From Coptis chinensis (lineage: Eukaryota > Streptophyta > Magnoliopsida > Ranunculales > Ranunculaceae), in the NCBI GenBank assembly GCA_015680905.1, contig CM027380.1:38432001-38496000 (forward strand): a stretch of DNA of 64,000 bases, read 5' to 3'. Within the stretch, counting starts at the first letter, position 1; every line of letters starts with the position of its first letter. The translations under genes and the position numbers were made by a program. Under the pieces are notes generated by a model. That model ran no database searches. It saw nothing but the letters and a program-made list of their open reading frames with translations, and was not told the origin of the DNA. This document shows positions 20,563-31,849 of the stretch, piece by piece.

Positions 20563-23312
20563 TTGGAAATAAGTTCTAACTTAAACCAGGCTCACCAGGA
20601 GCAAGCCAAGGCTATCACTGTTCTTAGGAGTGGAAAACGTGTTGATAATGGGGTTGAGATGTCTAAGGACGCTGAGGTCAGATCTGATCCTATAGAGTGT
20701 GAGAAGGAGGAAGGTGAGGTGAGTGAATCTAATAGTCATAATACTTCTAGGAAGGGTGTAAAACCTCCTACTGCTATGGAGACTAACCCTGTGCCATCTT
20801 ATATACCTAAAGCTCCTTTTCCCCAACGTTTGATTCCGGCTAAGAAAGGTTCTAATCTTAATGAAATAATGGAAATGTTTAAACAGGTTCAAATAAATAT
20901 TCCGTTACTTGATGCTATAAAACAAGTTCCTTCCTATGCCAAGTTTCTTAAAGATTTGTGTACACAAAAACGTAAGTTGAATGTGCACAAGAAAGCTTTC
21001 CTAACTGAGCAAGTGAGTTCTATTATCCAAAACCAAACTCCACCTAAGTTTAGAGATCCAGGATGCCCTACTATTTCTTGTGTTATTGGTGATCATATGA
21101 TTGAGAAAGCATTACTTGATTTAGGAGCTAGCGTTAATTTGTTGCCTTATTCAGTTTATTTACAGCTTGGTCTTGGTAAGTTGAAACCTACATCAATTAC
21201 TCTTCAATTGGCAGATAGGTCTATTAGGATTCCATGTGGTGTTGTTGAGGATGTTTTGATTCAGGTTGATAAATTTTATTTCCCTGTTGACTTTGTTGTT
21301 CTGGATACACAACCTGTTCAAGATCCTAAACACCATATTTCAGTCATTTTAGGTCGTCCCTTTTTAGCCACTTCTAATGCTATCATTAATTGTCGTAATG
21401 GAGTGTTAAAACTTTCTTTTGGTAATATGACTACAGAACTTAATGTATTTAATGTGGGTCAAGAACCTCCTGAACCTGATGATTTTTGGGATGTTAATCT
21501 TATTGATAGTATAGTTCACGAGACTTTCTTGGAGAGTTATTCTGATGACCCTCTTGAGTCTTGTTTAACTAATTCTGGTAGTGGTTGTGATGTAGATGAT
21601 GTAATTTGTGAAGTTAATGCGTTGCTGGATGCAACCCCAATTTTAGAAACTGATAAGTGGAGAGCCACAATAGAGCATCTGACTCCATCTGAGTCTACCC
21701 CAGTCTCTTCTATAGAGAGTCCTCCTAAGCTAGAGTTGAAACCATTACCTGATACTCTTAAGTATGTTTTTCTGGGACCTGATGATTCTTTGCCGGTTAT
21801 TATTGCTTCTAATCTAGATAATGAACAAGAAGGTAAATTGATTAGGGTTCTTAAAGAGCATAGAGCAGCTTTAGGGTGGAATATTGCTGATATTAATGGT
21901 ATAAGCCCAACTGATTGTATGCATCATATTCATCTTGAGAAGGATGCTAAACCAACCCGTGAGTTTCGAGACGGGCTTAATCCTAACATGAAAGAGGTAG
22001 TGAGAGCCGAGGTTCTCAAGTTGTTAGATGCGGGTATCATTTATCCCATTTCCGATAGTAAATGGGTGAGTCCTGTTCAGGTTGTCCCTAAAAAGTCTGG
22101 GCTTACAGTTGTTGAGAATTCAAAGGGCGAGTTAGTGCCCACCCGTATGACTACCGGATGGCGTTTTTGCATTGACTATCGTAAGTTGAATTTGGCCACT
22201 AGGAAAGATCACTTTCCTCTTCCGTTTATTGACCAGATGCTCGAGAGGTTAGCCGGTCATAAATACTATTGTTTTCTTGATGGTTATTCCGGGTATTACC
22301 AAATATGTATTATCCCTGAGGATCAAGAAAATACTACTTTTACTTGTCCTTTTGGAACTTTTGCCTATCGTCGTATGCCTTTTGGATTATGTAATGCACC
22401 TGGGTACCTTCCAAATGATGCATGCTTAGTATTTTTTCTGATATGGTAGAAAGGTTTCTTGAGGTGTTTATGGATGACTTCTCAGTGTTTGGGGATTCTT
22501 TTGATGAAGGTTTGCACCGTTTAGAATTAGTGTTAATTAGGTGCAAGGAGAAGAATCTTGTGTTGAATTGGGAGAAGTGTCATTTTATGGTTCAACAGGG
22601 TATTGTTCTTGGTCATATTGTTTCTAGTAAAGGAATTGAGGTCGATAAGGCCAAGGTTGATGTCATTTCTGGCCTTCCACCACCTAAGACTGTGAAAGAT
22701 ATTAGGTCATTCTTAGGTCATGCTGGATTTTATAGGCGTTTCATTAAAGACTTTAGCAAGATTTCTCGTCCCTTATGCAATTTACTTGGTAAGGACGTCG
22801 CTTTTGTCTTTGATAATGATTGTTTGAAAGCTTTTGAGAAGCTTAAGCATTTATTGACTACCGCTCCTATCATACAACCTCCTGATTGGAGTGAGCCTTT
22901 TGAGTTAATGTGTGATGCGTCTGACTATGCAGTTGGGGCTGTTTTAGGTCAACGGTTTCACAAGTTGCCCCATGTTATTTATTATGCTAGTCGAACCCTT
23001 AATGATGCACAGATGAACTACACTACAATTGAGAAAGAGTTGTTAGCTGTTGTGTTTGCTTTAGACAAATTTAGGTCTTACGTCATAGGGTCTAAGGTTG
23101 TCGTGTTTACTGATCATTCGGCTTTGAAATATCTCCTTACTAAGAAGGATGCTAAAGCGCGTTTGATTCGCTGGGTACTCTTGTTGCAAGAGTTTGATAT
23201 AGAGATTAGGGATAAGAAGGGTACGGAGAACGTGGTCGCTGACCACTTGTCTAGACTTATAGTAGAATCTTCTACTGATATTTTGCTTGTAAATGAATCT
23301 TTTTCCCGATGA
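20563..23312 (+). pseudogene. E1 protease, reverse transcriptase and RNase H
   Basis: A long open stretch (20563-22449, then 22422-23312 after one frameshift near 22400). The aspartic protease has LLDLGASVNLLPY and VILGRPFLATSNA. RT begins with WVSPVQVVPKKSG, then FCIDYRKLN, FLDGYSGYYQ, FGTFAYRRMPFGLCNAPG and, past the frameshift, [12 protein letters not shown] with the catalytic DD. RNase H follows with [15 protein letters not shown] and a tail ending [10 protein letters not shown]. Apart from the shift at the RT palm, catalytic residues look preserved, so this is the best preserved pol in the window. Confidence 0.92.
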
Positions 23313-24613
23313 GCAACTTTTGTTATATCACAATCGCCTTGGTATCGATATTGTTAATTATCTTGTAACGAAACAGTTTCCCTCTCATTGGAGACAACAG
23401 GATAAATCTAAGTTTCTTGCTGAGGTTAGGAATTTTTTCTGGGATGATCCATACTTGTTTAAGTCATGCCCTGACCAGATTGTTAGGAGATGTGTCTCCG
23501 AGTGAGTCTCATAGTATTCTCTCTTTTGCCATGACCATGCATGTGGTGGTCACTTTGGTCCTAAAAAGACGGCTGCGAAGGTTTTGCAGTGTAGTTTTTA
23601 TTGGCCTACTCTATTTAGGGATGCACATGAGTTTTGTTTGAATTGTGATAGATGCCAGCGTACAAGTAATATTTCCCATAGGAACATGATGCCTCTTTCC
23701 CCTATTTTAGTTGTGGAGCTTTTTGATGTATGGGGTATAGACTTCATGGGTCCTTTCCCTCATTCCTTTGGTTATCTTTATATCCTTGTTGCCATAGACT
23801 ATGTTTCTAAGTGGGTTGAGGCGGTGCCATGTAAAACGAATGATTATAAAGTCGTAGTTAACTTTTTAAAATATAATATATTTTCTCGTTTTGGTACGCC
23901 TCGTGCAATTATAAGTGATAATGGTACTCATTTTACACACCGAGCATTTGAATCTTTAATGAAAAAGTACTCTATTACTCATAAGCTTGCTACCCCATAT
24001 TATCTTCAAACTAGTGGCCAAGTAGAAGTATCTAATAGGGAGATTAAGCGGATTTTAGAAAATCTTTACCCGACCGACCGTAAGGATTGGTCTCAACGTC
24101 TTAATGATTCTCTTTGGGCTTATAGAACTGCTTATAAGACTCCTATTGGTATGTCCCCTTATAGGCTTGTGTTTGGAAAGGCATGTCATTTGCCTGTAGA
24201 ATTGGAACATCGTGCTTTTTGGGCCATTAAAACGTTTAACTTCGATATGCGTAAGGCTGGTTCACAATGTAAACTTCAGTTGAATGAGTTAGCTGAGTTA
24301 AGGAATGAGGCATATGAGAATGCCAAGATTTACAAAGAGCGGACTAAGATTTTTTCATGATAAATCTATTCTTCGAAAGTCTTTTGAACCTAATAAAAAA
24401 GTCTTGCTATATAATTCTCGTTTGCGTCTTTTTCCTAGTAAGTTACATTCTAGGTGGACTGGTCCTTTCATTGTTAAAACTGTTTTTCCTCATGGTGCTG
24501 TTGAGATAGAAGATCCTACGGATGGTCGTGTGTTTAAGGTAAATGGTCAACGTTTGAAACCATACCTTGACGGTTTGGCCGGGCGGGATGTGGAAGAGGT
24601 AAGTCCGCTTTGA
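23313..24613 (+). pseudogene. E1 integrase
   Basis: Follows RNase H after two or three frameshifts (near 23300, 23510 and 24350). The zinc-binding region is partly readable ([13 protein letters not shown]). The DDE core is intact: GIDFMGPFP for the first aspartate, IISDNGTHF for the second and [16 protein letters not shown] for the glutamate, followed by [20 protein letters not shown]. The C-terminal part has [16 protein letters not shown], then RWTGPFIV and a stop after VEEVSPL. Role in the family: insertion of the cDNA into the chromosome, giving the 5-bp duplication seen. Confidence 0.9.
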
Positions 24614-26085
24614 TCCTATTTATCATGAGTGATTGCAGATCCGGCTTTGATAAAGCCCACATAGCATTGTCGGGTTGTGTGAAGCATTCGTCTGCTAGAG
24701 ACGTTAACTGTAGCACTTGTGGGAGGCAACCCATGTTTTTAGTATTTCCGGAAATTGCCATAAAAACATTTTGGCAACTTCCCGATTCGTTTTAGCAACT
24801 TAAAACCTCTAAAAACTTCATTCATTCTACACTCACAACCCACACTACACCTAACTTCCATCTCTCACCTTTCACTCCCACGTTTCCCGTTGTTCTTCAC
24901 CATTTTAGCACATTAAAAAAAAAAAAAAAAAACTCGAAAAAAAAGTGGAGCGCTCATCTAAACGATGTCGAAAATTCAACTCGAAGCCACGCCCCTAAAG
25001 TTGAGCGACTTCGCGCCAAAAACTGTAAATCCAAAACTCGAAGCACCTTGCGCCCTGTGGAAGCGCACCCGCGCCCTGACCTCCGTGGACAAGAAATTTT
25101 CCAGTTTTCTGAGGACTGGTCAGGTCGAACCCCACTGAACTAAGCGAAGACAACCAAAAAGAGTTCGGTGAACAGGATGGAGCAATGAATATGGCCATAA
25201 TAGTTGGGAATTTATTTTCCATTTTATTGTTCCCATTTGCTTATATGCATGTTTTTATTTTTGAGTCATGTGTACCTTTCGCATATCTCATACATTCCAC
25301 TTTAGCACCTTTTCTCCATGTTTTTGGAGACGTGTAACTCTATGGAATGAGATATGTGCCACAGGTTAGTCGTCATAGTAAATTGGTTCCTTTTCTATTT
25401 TATCGATATTATTTCTTTAGTGAGGTACTAATTTCTACAGGTGACTCGAGTTTTATTTTTCATTCATGGAGCTATTGGTAACTTCTTTCCTTATTCTTTT
25501 ACTTGTCCATGTTATTACTTTTTGGAATTAAGCATATCTGTCAACATTGAGGACAATGTCTAAACTAAGTGTGGGGGTGGGAACAAAATGTTTTGTTTAG
25601 CGAAAAATAAAACTTATGTATACTATGCACTTAGGGGTAGTGGTATTGTTTCCTTTTTTATGATGATAATAGTCTAGAAATCTCAGTTAGCATTAGAATT
25701 AAGAGTAGTTATTAAGAAACTTAGGTTAAGATATAGGTAATAGTCTCTACATCTTTTCATAAATATCTTGCATGAACGTTATATTTGTACTTGGCAGTAC
25801 TTTTCTGAGACCTAGGTTAGAGTGCTTAATTTTACATATCCGGTGATAATCTAGCCTAAAAGCCTCATATGAGTTGATATCTGAGTGATGACATAAGGGA
25901 GAAGTTAATTCCGAGTAGAGAAAACACACGTTCACTTGCTTGATCACCATACCATATCCTAAAAGAGAATTTAGGCAATCTTTGGATCGATATAGCCAGA
26001 AATTCAAACCTAAAGAATATTGTTTCCGCTAGTCGCCCCACTGAGCCTTTTATTAGCCTTTTCATAAACCGCAAATTCCTTACCC

Positions 26086-26089
26086 TATA

Positions 26090-26122
<33 letters not shown>

Positions 26123-26136
26123 AATAAATAAAAATA
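26086..26136 (+). repeat. Microsatellite (AAT)n followed by (AAAT)n
   Basis: A run of aat units passing into aaat units inside the E1 3' noncoding region. It explains the poly-isoleucine/phenylalanine minus-strand ORF over it. Confidence 0.9.
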
Positions 26137-27091
26137 GCCTACCCATTTGATAAGTTTGAGAAATATGATGAAATGAAGAAAAGAAATGAGAAAGACCTGT
26201 AGAAAATCAAGAATTTGTTAGTTGCTTCAAAAGAAAAATAAAGAAAAGAAAGTTTCCATCCAAGAAAAAAAAAATGAATAGAAATAAAATAAAAAAGTTA
26301 GAACTCCAAAAATAGAATCAAAGGAGTCAAAAAGCCAAAACAAAAGGGCTAAGGATGGAAACAATGCAGAAGCCAAGTAAGAACAGGACTTTCTCTAGTT
26401 ACGGAATTTGAAGACCTTATTTTCTCAGACTTGTCTATTTTGTTTATCCATTCCATTTATTCTTAAACTATCACCTAAGCTATACATAACACCTAATAAA
26501 GACCTTTAAATTAGCTCAATTAGGAATAGGTTGGTGTGATAGTAAATGGCAGATGTGTTTGATCGACCTCGGCTCCTTTGGATGTCATTGAGATTGAGAG
26601 GAAAAGTGTGCTCACCGCACACTGGAGTGAGCGAAACTTGAGCGAAAAAATCAGAGTATTTTTGTCTTGACATATTTGTGAGGACCTACTTAGGGACGCT
26701 ATTCCGAAGTTTCAGAACCGGACCTGCCACTGCATTTCATAGTTTTGTTCATTGCATGTATGTTTATTTGTAGATGATTTGATTATTATGCATGTATTAA
26801 CTTAGGTTTTAAAATGAGTATTATTTATTCCTTACTAGTGAGAAGTATGAATATCTGAGATAAATTAAGGAAACATTACTATTATTTCTTAGTCATTATA
26901 GTTTAGATGAAGTTTGTGAGTAACTTCTCTGAAAACTCTCACGAGACTAAACTCGTCCACTAGCATAAACCTAGGGGTTTAAAAGGCTTGTTGCACATGC
27001 TAAGTGTAATCGTGATTCCTACGAAAATGAGTTAGGATTTTTAATTTTTGTTATTAGTTTAGTTTTAGTTTTGCTCGAGGACTAGCAAAAT

Positions 27092-27108
27092 ATAAGTTTG
27101 GGGGTATT
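27092..27108 (+). other. E1 polypurine tract
   Basis: aagtttgggggtattt directly before the 3' LTR start (27109). It is preceded by gctcgaggactagcaaaa, the same arrangement found before the E3 3' LTR. A second similar motif lies at 25568-25582. Confidence 0.8.
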
Positions 27109-28857
27109 TGATAAGTACGTAAATGTTACATATTTACGCCCAATTTTATATAAGTTAGTCCGTTTATTTTATTTGTTTGATTAAATTAGTGCATTTTCGG
27201 TGATTTTGCAGGAAATCGAAATAATATATGAAGGTGTGGTAAAAGCGTAAATTGTTCACTGAATACATGTGTTGAAGCAGTAGAAGGTTGGACCACCCTT
27301 AGTTGGGCCTTAGTAATAGTGAAGTGAAGTAGAGCCGTGACCAGCAAAGGGTGGATGTTTTAAATTTAAGCCTAAACTTTAGTTTTGATCCATGAACCTT
27401 TATGAGCCCATTTCCTTAGAGCAGTCCATATACACACACTAAAAAGCCCGTACCCACTAATTAATGGTCACACCATTTCTTGTCTAGCCGAGAAGCACCG
27501 TAGGAACCCATCTTACCTTCTCCAAATTCATTCCATACGAACAGCAAACAATCCCTCAAATCCCGCCTTTACAAATTCGAACCAAGAGATTAAAAGCCCA
27601 CATCGCTACCACCGAAGGAGGAAATCTTTAGTTTCCTTCTCCATTCATTCCGGCGAAGAGGAAAGAAAAAACCCAAAAACAGAAACTTTCCAAAGAGAAC
27701 CAAAACTGCCGATTCCAGATCCGAACCAAAGGAGTTTCTTTTTCAGAGGGATTCTCGCGGATAAAGGGAGGGGGCGACAGCAGTGAAGGCGCTCTTGGCT
27801 GGAGAACAGAAAACAAACCAGTGAAGGAAGTCATTTGGGCTGAAAAAAGAACAGAACACGTTGAAGGAGGTTCTTGGCTGGTTCTGGAATGCAAGGGAAG
27901 CAGAGAATAGAGGGCGGCTCTTGGCTGAAAAGGCAGGAGGAAACCATGAGCAAAAGGGGGAGAAGAGAAAACTAGACGAATTGAGGCCAGCGCTCTAGAA
28001 TCCGGAATCCAGAAACGCATTAAAGAAAGAGAGAACAGAACACCAAACCCCGGCTCGCGACAGTATCGGTTTTTGTTAATGGCTTTATTTTCTTTTGATA
28101 TCGCTGTTTCTGTTGCTTTATTTCCCATGTGTAACTAAACTATTTCTAGGGCGTAGATGAAACCTTAGATTGATGTGGATGTTAGCGATTTGATTTTTGG
28201 TATTCCTGAATTGTGATTAATGATTAAATTCTTCTTTGAACTCGTGATTAATTTATCTAGTATTTCTTTCACCGATTCTGTGATGCATTTTCGGTAGTTC
28301 GAATAGGTAATTGTTAATCGAGCTTGGCATAATTGTTAGTATTAAATTGTTTGATTGTTTGTGCTGTAAGAAGACAAATAATGCTTTGGGTTTGATCTTT
28401 AGCTGAGTAAGAAGATAATTTTGCTAAGAAAGTACAACAAGAATTATAACGATAATATCATCGAGAAAGCAATTGATTATCATCGATTGCTACTCAGAAA
28501 TATATAACTGGAATACCAAAGGTTAAGTCGATAGTGTCTATAGAGATTTAAGGTGGATTCGATAGTCCTAGAATTCTCTCCACTTAGCAGACCCCTATTA
28601 TTTAGTTTATTCATTTCTTAGATCGTAGTTAAATAAAATAGATTTAGTAGTAATTAATTCCAAATTTCTATAAAACAACATTATCAAATTAGGATAAGTA
28701 ATATTTTAGTATTCAATTGTCCCTAAACAGCAATCCCTGTGGGATCGACCTCGTTCTTGCGCACCTATTACGATAGACCTCGTGCGCTTGCGAGTATTAG
28801 TATAAGTAAAATAAGATTTAATTAGCTTGTTTATTTAGGCCGGTTAATTTCCTATCA
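27109..28857 (+). repeat. E1 3' LTR (1,749 bp)
   Basis: Pairs with 16838-18596. The main length differences fall in the diverged tandem-unit block (about 27780-27905). Its right end lies exactly at the interrupted GT47 reading frame. Confidence 0.95.
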
Positions 28858-30036
28858 CTGGACATAATTTGCCTTGCTTTTGGTTCCATGACCCATATGG
28901 CTAGAGATTTTCATATCAGGGTCTTTGTTTTCCTAGTACTGTAATAGGATAGGACGGAGATACCGATGCATGCCCCCAGCAAAAAACGCGAGAATCTGCC
29001 TCTTAAAAGGAGGTTTTCCACCAAGATCTCTGAGAGGATTAGTTGCTCTACGCACATTAGTCTCTGGAAGAGACGCATCTTTGCTAATTACAAAGCCTTT
29101 ATTAACATCAGCATTGCAGAGTGTTCTAATGCATCTACTCATATGTCGCACCGTTTCATGCGGGGCTTGGGAAATACACAATTTATCAGAGACTACACAA
29201 GAAATTGGAGTCTCAACTAATAAATGGTGAAATTTAAGTCTGAATGAGGCACGAGAAGTGTACCCAATCATGACAAGCAAGGCAGGGATCGGGTCGGATA
29301 TGGCTATATACGAATCCGAATAGTTTCATAATATCCGAACCCGAACCCGACTATATCCGAAATTTAATATCCGAATCCGACCTGAACCCGACTAACCCGA
29401 TCGGATAACACTAAAAATTCAAAAAAAGCCCAAAAAATATATCCGAACCCGAACCCGACAGACCTGAACCCGAACCCGAATAAATAAACGGATATAAAAA
29501 TCAACCCGAACTATTTGGGTTCGGGTCAGGTCAGATTCGGGTCAAACTCGACCCGATTCCCTGCCCTAATGACAAGCAACAAGAAAATGATTAGCTCCAC
29601 CAGTTCTATTCCAAAGAGCTGAAAGAAGGCACATGAAAATCCAGAGTCTGCAGTTAAACTACAGGCTGTGACTCAGAGGGTAGTCAGCTTTACAGTGAAA
29701 TATTTGAATGCAAAATGTGACTCTGCTTATAACTGCAAGTCTGTCATGGTTCAGGTTCAACTGGAATGTTAACAAAACAGTGTGCAGTGACCCGTAAATT
29801 CAGATTCCATCTCCAGCATTGAAGCTTCAAAGGACTCTAATATGCATTCATTCTATACAATAATGCTGAGCATCTTATCAAAAACTTTTTCAATGTCTAT
29901 CCTTAAGCACCAAATTGCTTCCCTTGGTTTTTGGCTGGTGGAAGACGGGTCTTGCACCTTCCCTGTAGGTGTATACTTTGAGCGTCTGTTCCATCAGTTC
30001 ATAGCTCCTGCAAATATTTATCATATTGAAGTTTTC
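28858..30036 (-). pseudogene. GT47/exostosin glycosyltransferase, 5' and middle portion
   Basis: Minus-strand remains of a plant exostosin-family (GT47) glycosyltransferase. About 30025-29905 reads RSYELMEQTLKVYTYREGAR, then PVFHQP. 29618-29569 reads WNRTGGANHFLVACH after a ctttcag acceptor. 29280-29263 completes ACHDW, and 29200-28858 reads APHETVRHMSRCIRTLCNAD, NPLRDLGGKPPFKRQILAFF, YLRPILLQY, a TAG where tryptophan is expected, ENKDPDMKI and KANYVQ. Besides the TAG there are stops and shifts in the 5' exon (about 29900). The frame is interrupted by the MITE at 29281-29568 and by E1 at 28857, and continues at 16837. Confidence 0.85.
29281..29568. mobile_element. 288-bp MITE with 10-11 bp target duplication
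   Basis: Flanked by atgacaagcaa at 29270-29280 and 29569-29579. The ends are inverted: GGCAGGGATCGGGTCGG on the left against the complement of CGACCCGATTCCCTGCC on the right, one base of indel apart. The interior is full of cgaacccgaacccg and its complement, so it can fold strongly. There is no coding capacity. The target length is closest to Mutator-type elements (9-11 bp), but the terminal CAGGG resembles hAT ends, so the superfamily is undecided. It inserted into a GT47 exon. Confidence 0.85.
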
Positions 30037-30333
30037 AAGTAAAGAACTCTTCCCTGGGGTAATTTGATTATCGAAACAAAATTCCCTGGGGTAATCATTG
30101 TGTATTTGGGGTTGTGTGAGATATGCGTATCTTTTGAATCAACAAAACTCTCTAAAAACTGTAGCCAAATAGCTTAATTCTATAAAATAAGAAAGGATGA
30201 TTGATGCGAAATCCAAAAGACAAAAACTGACTTGGTCCTAACCAAACTGCAATAAAAAAAATGAGAATTTTTTTTTTCCTAGAGTGCCACGTCAATTTCC
30301 TAAACACACCCAATTTGAACTTATATAGTGTCC
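30037..30333. other. Left flank of E2, including the probable Helitron 5' end
   Basis: The phrase ccctggggtaat is repeated at about 30051-30062 and 30083-30096. At about 30262-30300, tttttttcctagagtgccacgtcaatttcc resembles the Helitron-like starts elsewhere in the window (gagtccacgtcaaatttt at 8208). The last five bases, tgtcc, are the E2 target duplication. Confidence 0.45.
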
Positions 30334-31849
30334 TGATAAAGATAAAAATTGATAATTTTACTTATGAATAAAGCGATGAAACACTAAACGTAAGTAAACT
30401 AAAACTAATCTATGTGCCTATATTTTATCAAAGATTCTACTCTCAATCCTATGAGATATAGTGGAGTAGGAAGTTCGTTCCACTCCTAGTCCTTCCGCAT
30501 GTTAATGTTCTCTAAGTATAAGTACTTTTGACACTAAAGTCTAATGAGAGATTTACGAAGTGGCAACTAGACTACGATGCAACTACCCACAAGATGCAAT
30601 TAGTCGATTGTCAAAATAACTATGGTTATGCTACGTTGATTCGATGATAAGGAGTTAGAGGGGGATTGATTCCACCTTAACTCCACTTAATCCTATTAAC
30701 AACGAATCGTCGAAATCCGACTTGAATTGCTTCGCAGAACAATTGGTTCTTCCTAATCCCTAATTACACATGGCATTTCTACCAATTCATAATTAGCATG
30801 TGAATGATTAAACCCATTCTCATGGTAAACTAATCATTTCTAGAGTGGAAAGGAAATTACGACGACTCTACGATAATCGGAATCAAGCTTTCATCAAGGC
30901 TTCTTGACCCCCTCTAATGGAGGTTTAGCCGAGAATCATTACGCAATCATTTCCGATTAAAATAAAACTAAACATAATATAAAGAATTGAATTTACTAAT
31001 CTAAATTAAACAATAATTAAAATCTAATTAATAACTAAGAATTGAATAACAAGTAATAAATGAAATCAGATCTAACACAAATGTAAATGACAAGAATCGA
31101 AATTAACAAACTATTTTATTAATCAAACTAATTAAGAGTAATGATTCTAAGAGTTTATTCTAAAACAAGAATTGGATTTGAAACTAAACTTAATTAAAAA
31201 CAATTAAATCTAGATCTAGAAGCTATTCTAATGGCTACTTTCTATTCTAAGCTACTTTTATTTTCTAACCTCCTATCTACCATTAACAAAGAGCTAAGCT
31301 TTGGTTTTTATACTTTCAGATCCAAAAATCGTGCATGGGCTTGGAGCCATGGTTTGGGCCAGAGAATCAGGCCCAAAACCCAATTCTTTCGGTCCAAAAA
31401 GGCCTCTTCAGCTGCAGTTGGCTTCAACAGACTTTTCATCCACTTCTGCTCCTCTGATTGGATCACGGCTTAGACCATTGGAAAGCTCTTTCTGAGCTGG
31501 TCGTTTTGACATAAGATAGGCCCCATTCCGAGGTCTGAGTCCAAAGATACGGCCTTCGGAAGTTCTGCTGACTTGTGTGATGGTTCTGCCCGCGTCGACT
31601 TTTCAGCTTTTGACCGGGCTTTAGAAAGACTTTATCTTCTTGAAACTTGGCCTTTAATCACGGAACTCCTTAGTAACCAACCTTTGCTCCTTTATCTCGC
31701 TAAAGTGGCACATTTCTGCACATAATGGACTTTGAAGCCTGAAATGCATAAAAATACGTAATCAGTGTTAACTCTTAATTATTACTCACAATATTGGTCT
31801 AATAGTATGACTGTTAGAGGGTTAAAACTACAGTTTTGGGCTCTTATCA
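30334..31849 (-). repeat. E2 3' LTR (1,516 bp)
   Basis: Starts, on the minus strand, TGATAAGAGCCCAAAACTG and ends TTATCA. Nearly identical by eye to 41436-42956, with scattered single-base differences and a short indel. A TATA-like gtataaaaacc lies at complement 31303-31313. Confidence 0.95.

Larger units (their letters stand above)
24614..27108 (+). other. E1 3' noncoding region with conserved module
   Basis: About 2.5 kb with no convincing ORF. 24745-24870 resembles the promoter-like block of E2 and E3 (ggaaattgcc, then cccgattcgttttagcaact, then cattctacactcac) but its TATA position reads ctctaaaaac. 24950-25110 holds GC-rich motifs (gagcgctc, gcgcacccgcgccctgac) like the ORF4 leader of E2. 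25546-27108 matches the 3' module of E2, E3 and E4 and is bounded by two polypurine-tract-like motifs. ORF4 itself is missing. Confidence 0.75.
16838..28857 (+). mobile_element. E1: Athila-type Ty3/Gypsy LTR retrotransposon, 12.0 kb
   Basis: Complete but decayed element. LTRs at 16838-18596 and 27109-28857 both begin TGATAAGTACG and end TTTCCTATCA. The primer site is tRNA-Asp-like, the interior has gag, protease, RT, RNase H and integrase in Ty3/Gypsy order, and a purine tract lies before the 3' LTR. Target duplication: ctcga (16833-16837) versus ctgga (28858-28862), one mismatch. The size, 1.75-kb LTRs, tRNA-Asp primer and protease motif (LDLGASVNLLPY) fit the Athila lineage. No env-like ORF is visible between integrase and the 3' LTR. 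It lies antisense in a GT47 gene. Confidence 0.93.

Noticed and set aside
26086..26136. Hydrophobic membrane-like segment on the minus strand
   Set aside because: It is the translation of an AAT/AAAT microsatellite.
25747..26146. Minus ORFs of 86 and 93 codons in E1
   Set aside because: They overlap the conserved noncoding module, and equivalent frames are not kept in E2-E4.
29842..30042. 66-codon plus ORF
   Set aside because: Antisense of the GT47 5' exon, which has family-specific residues on the minus strand.
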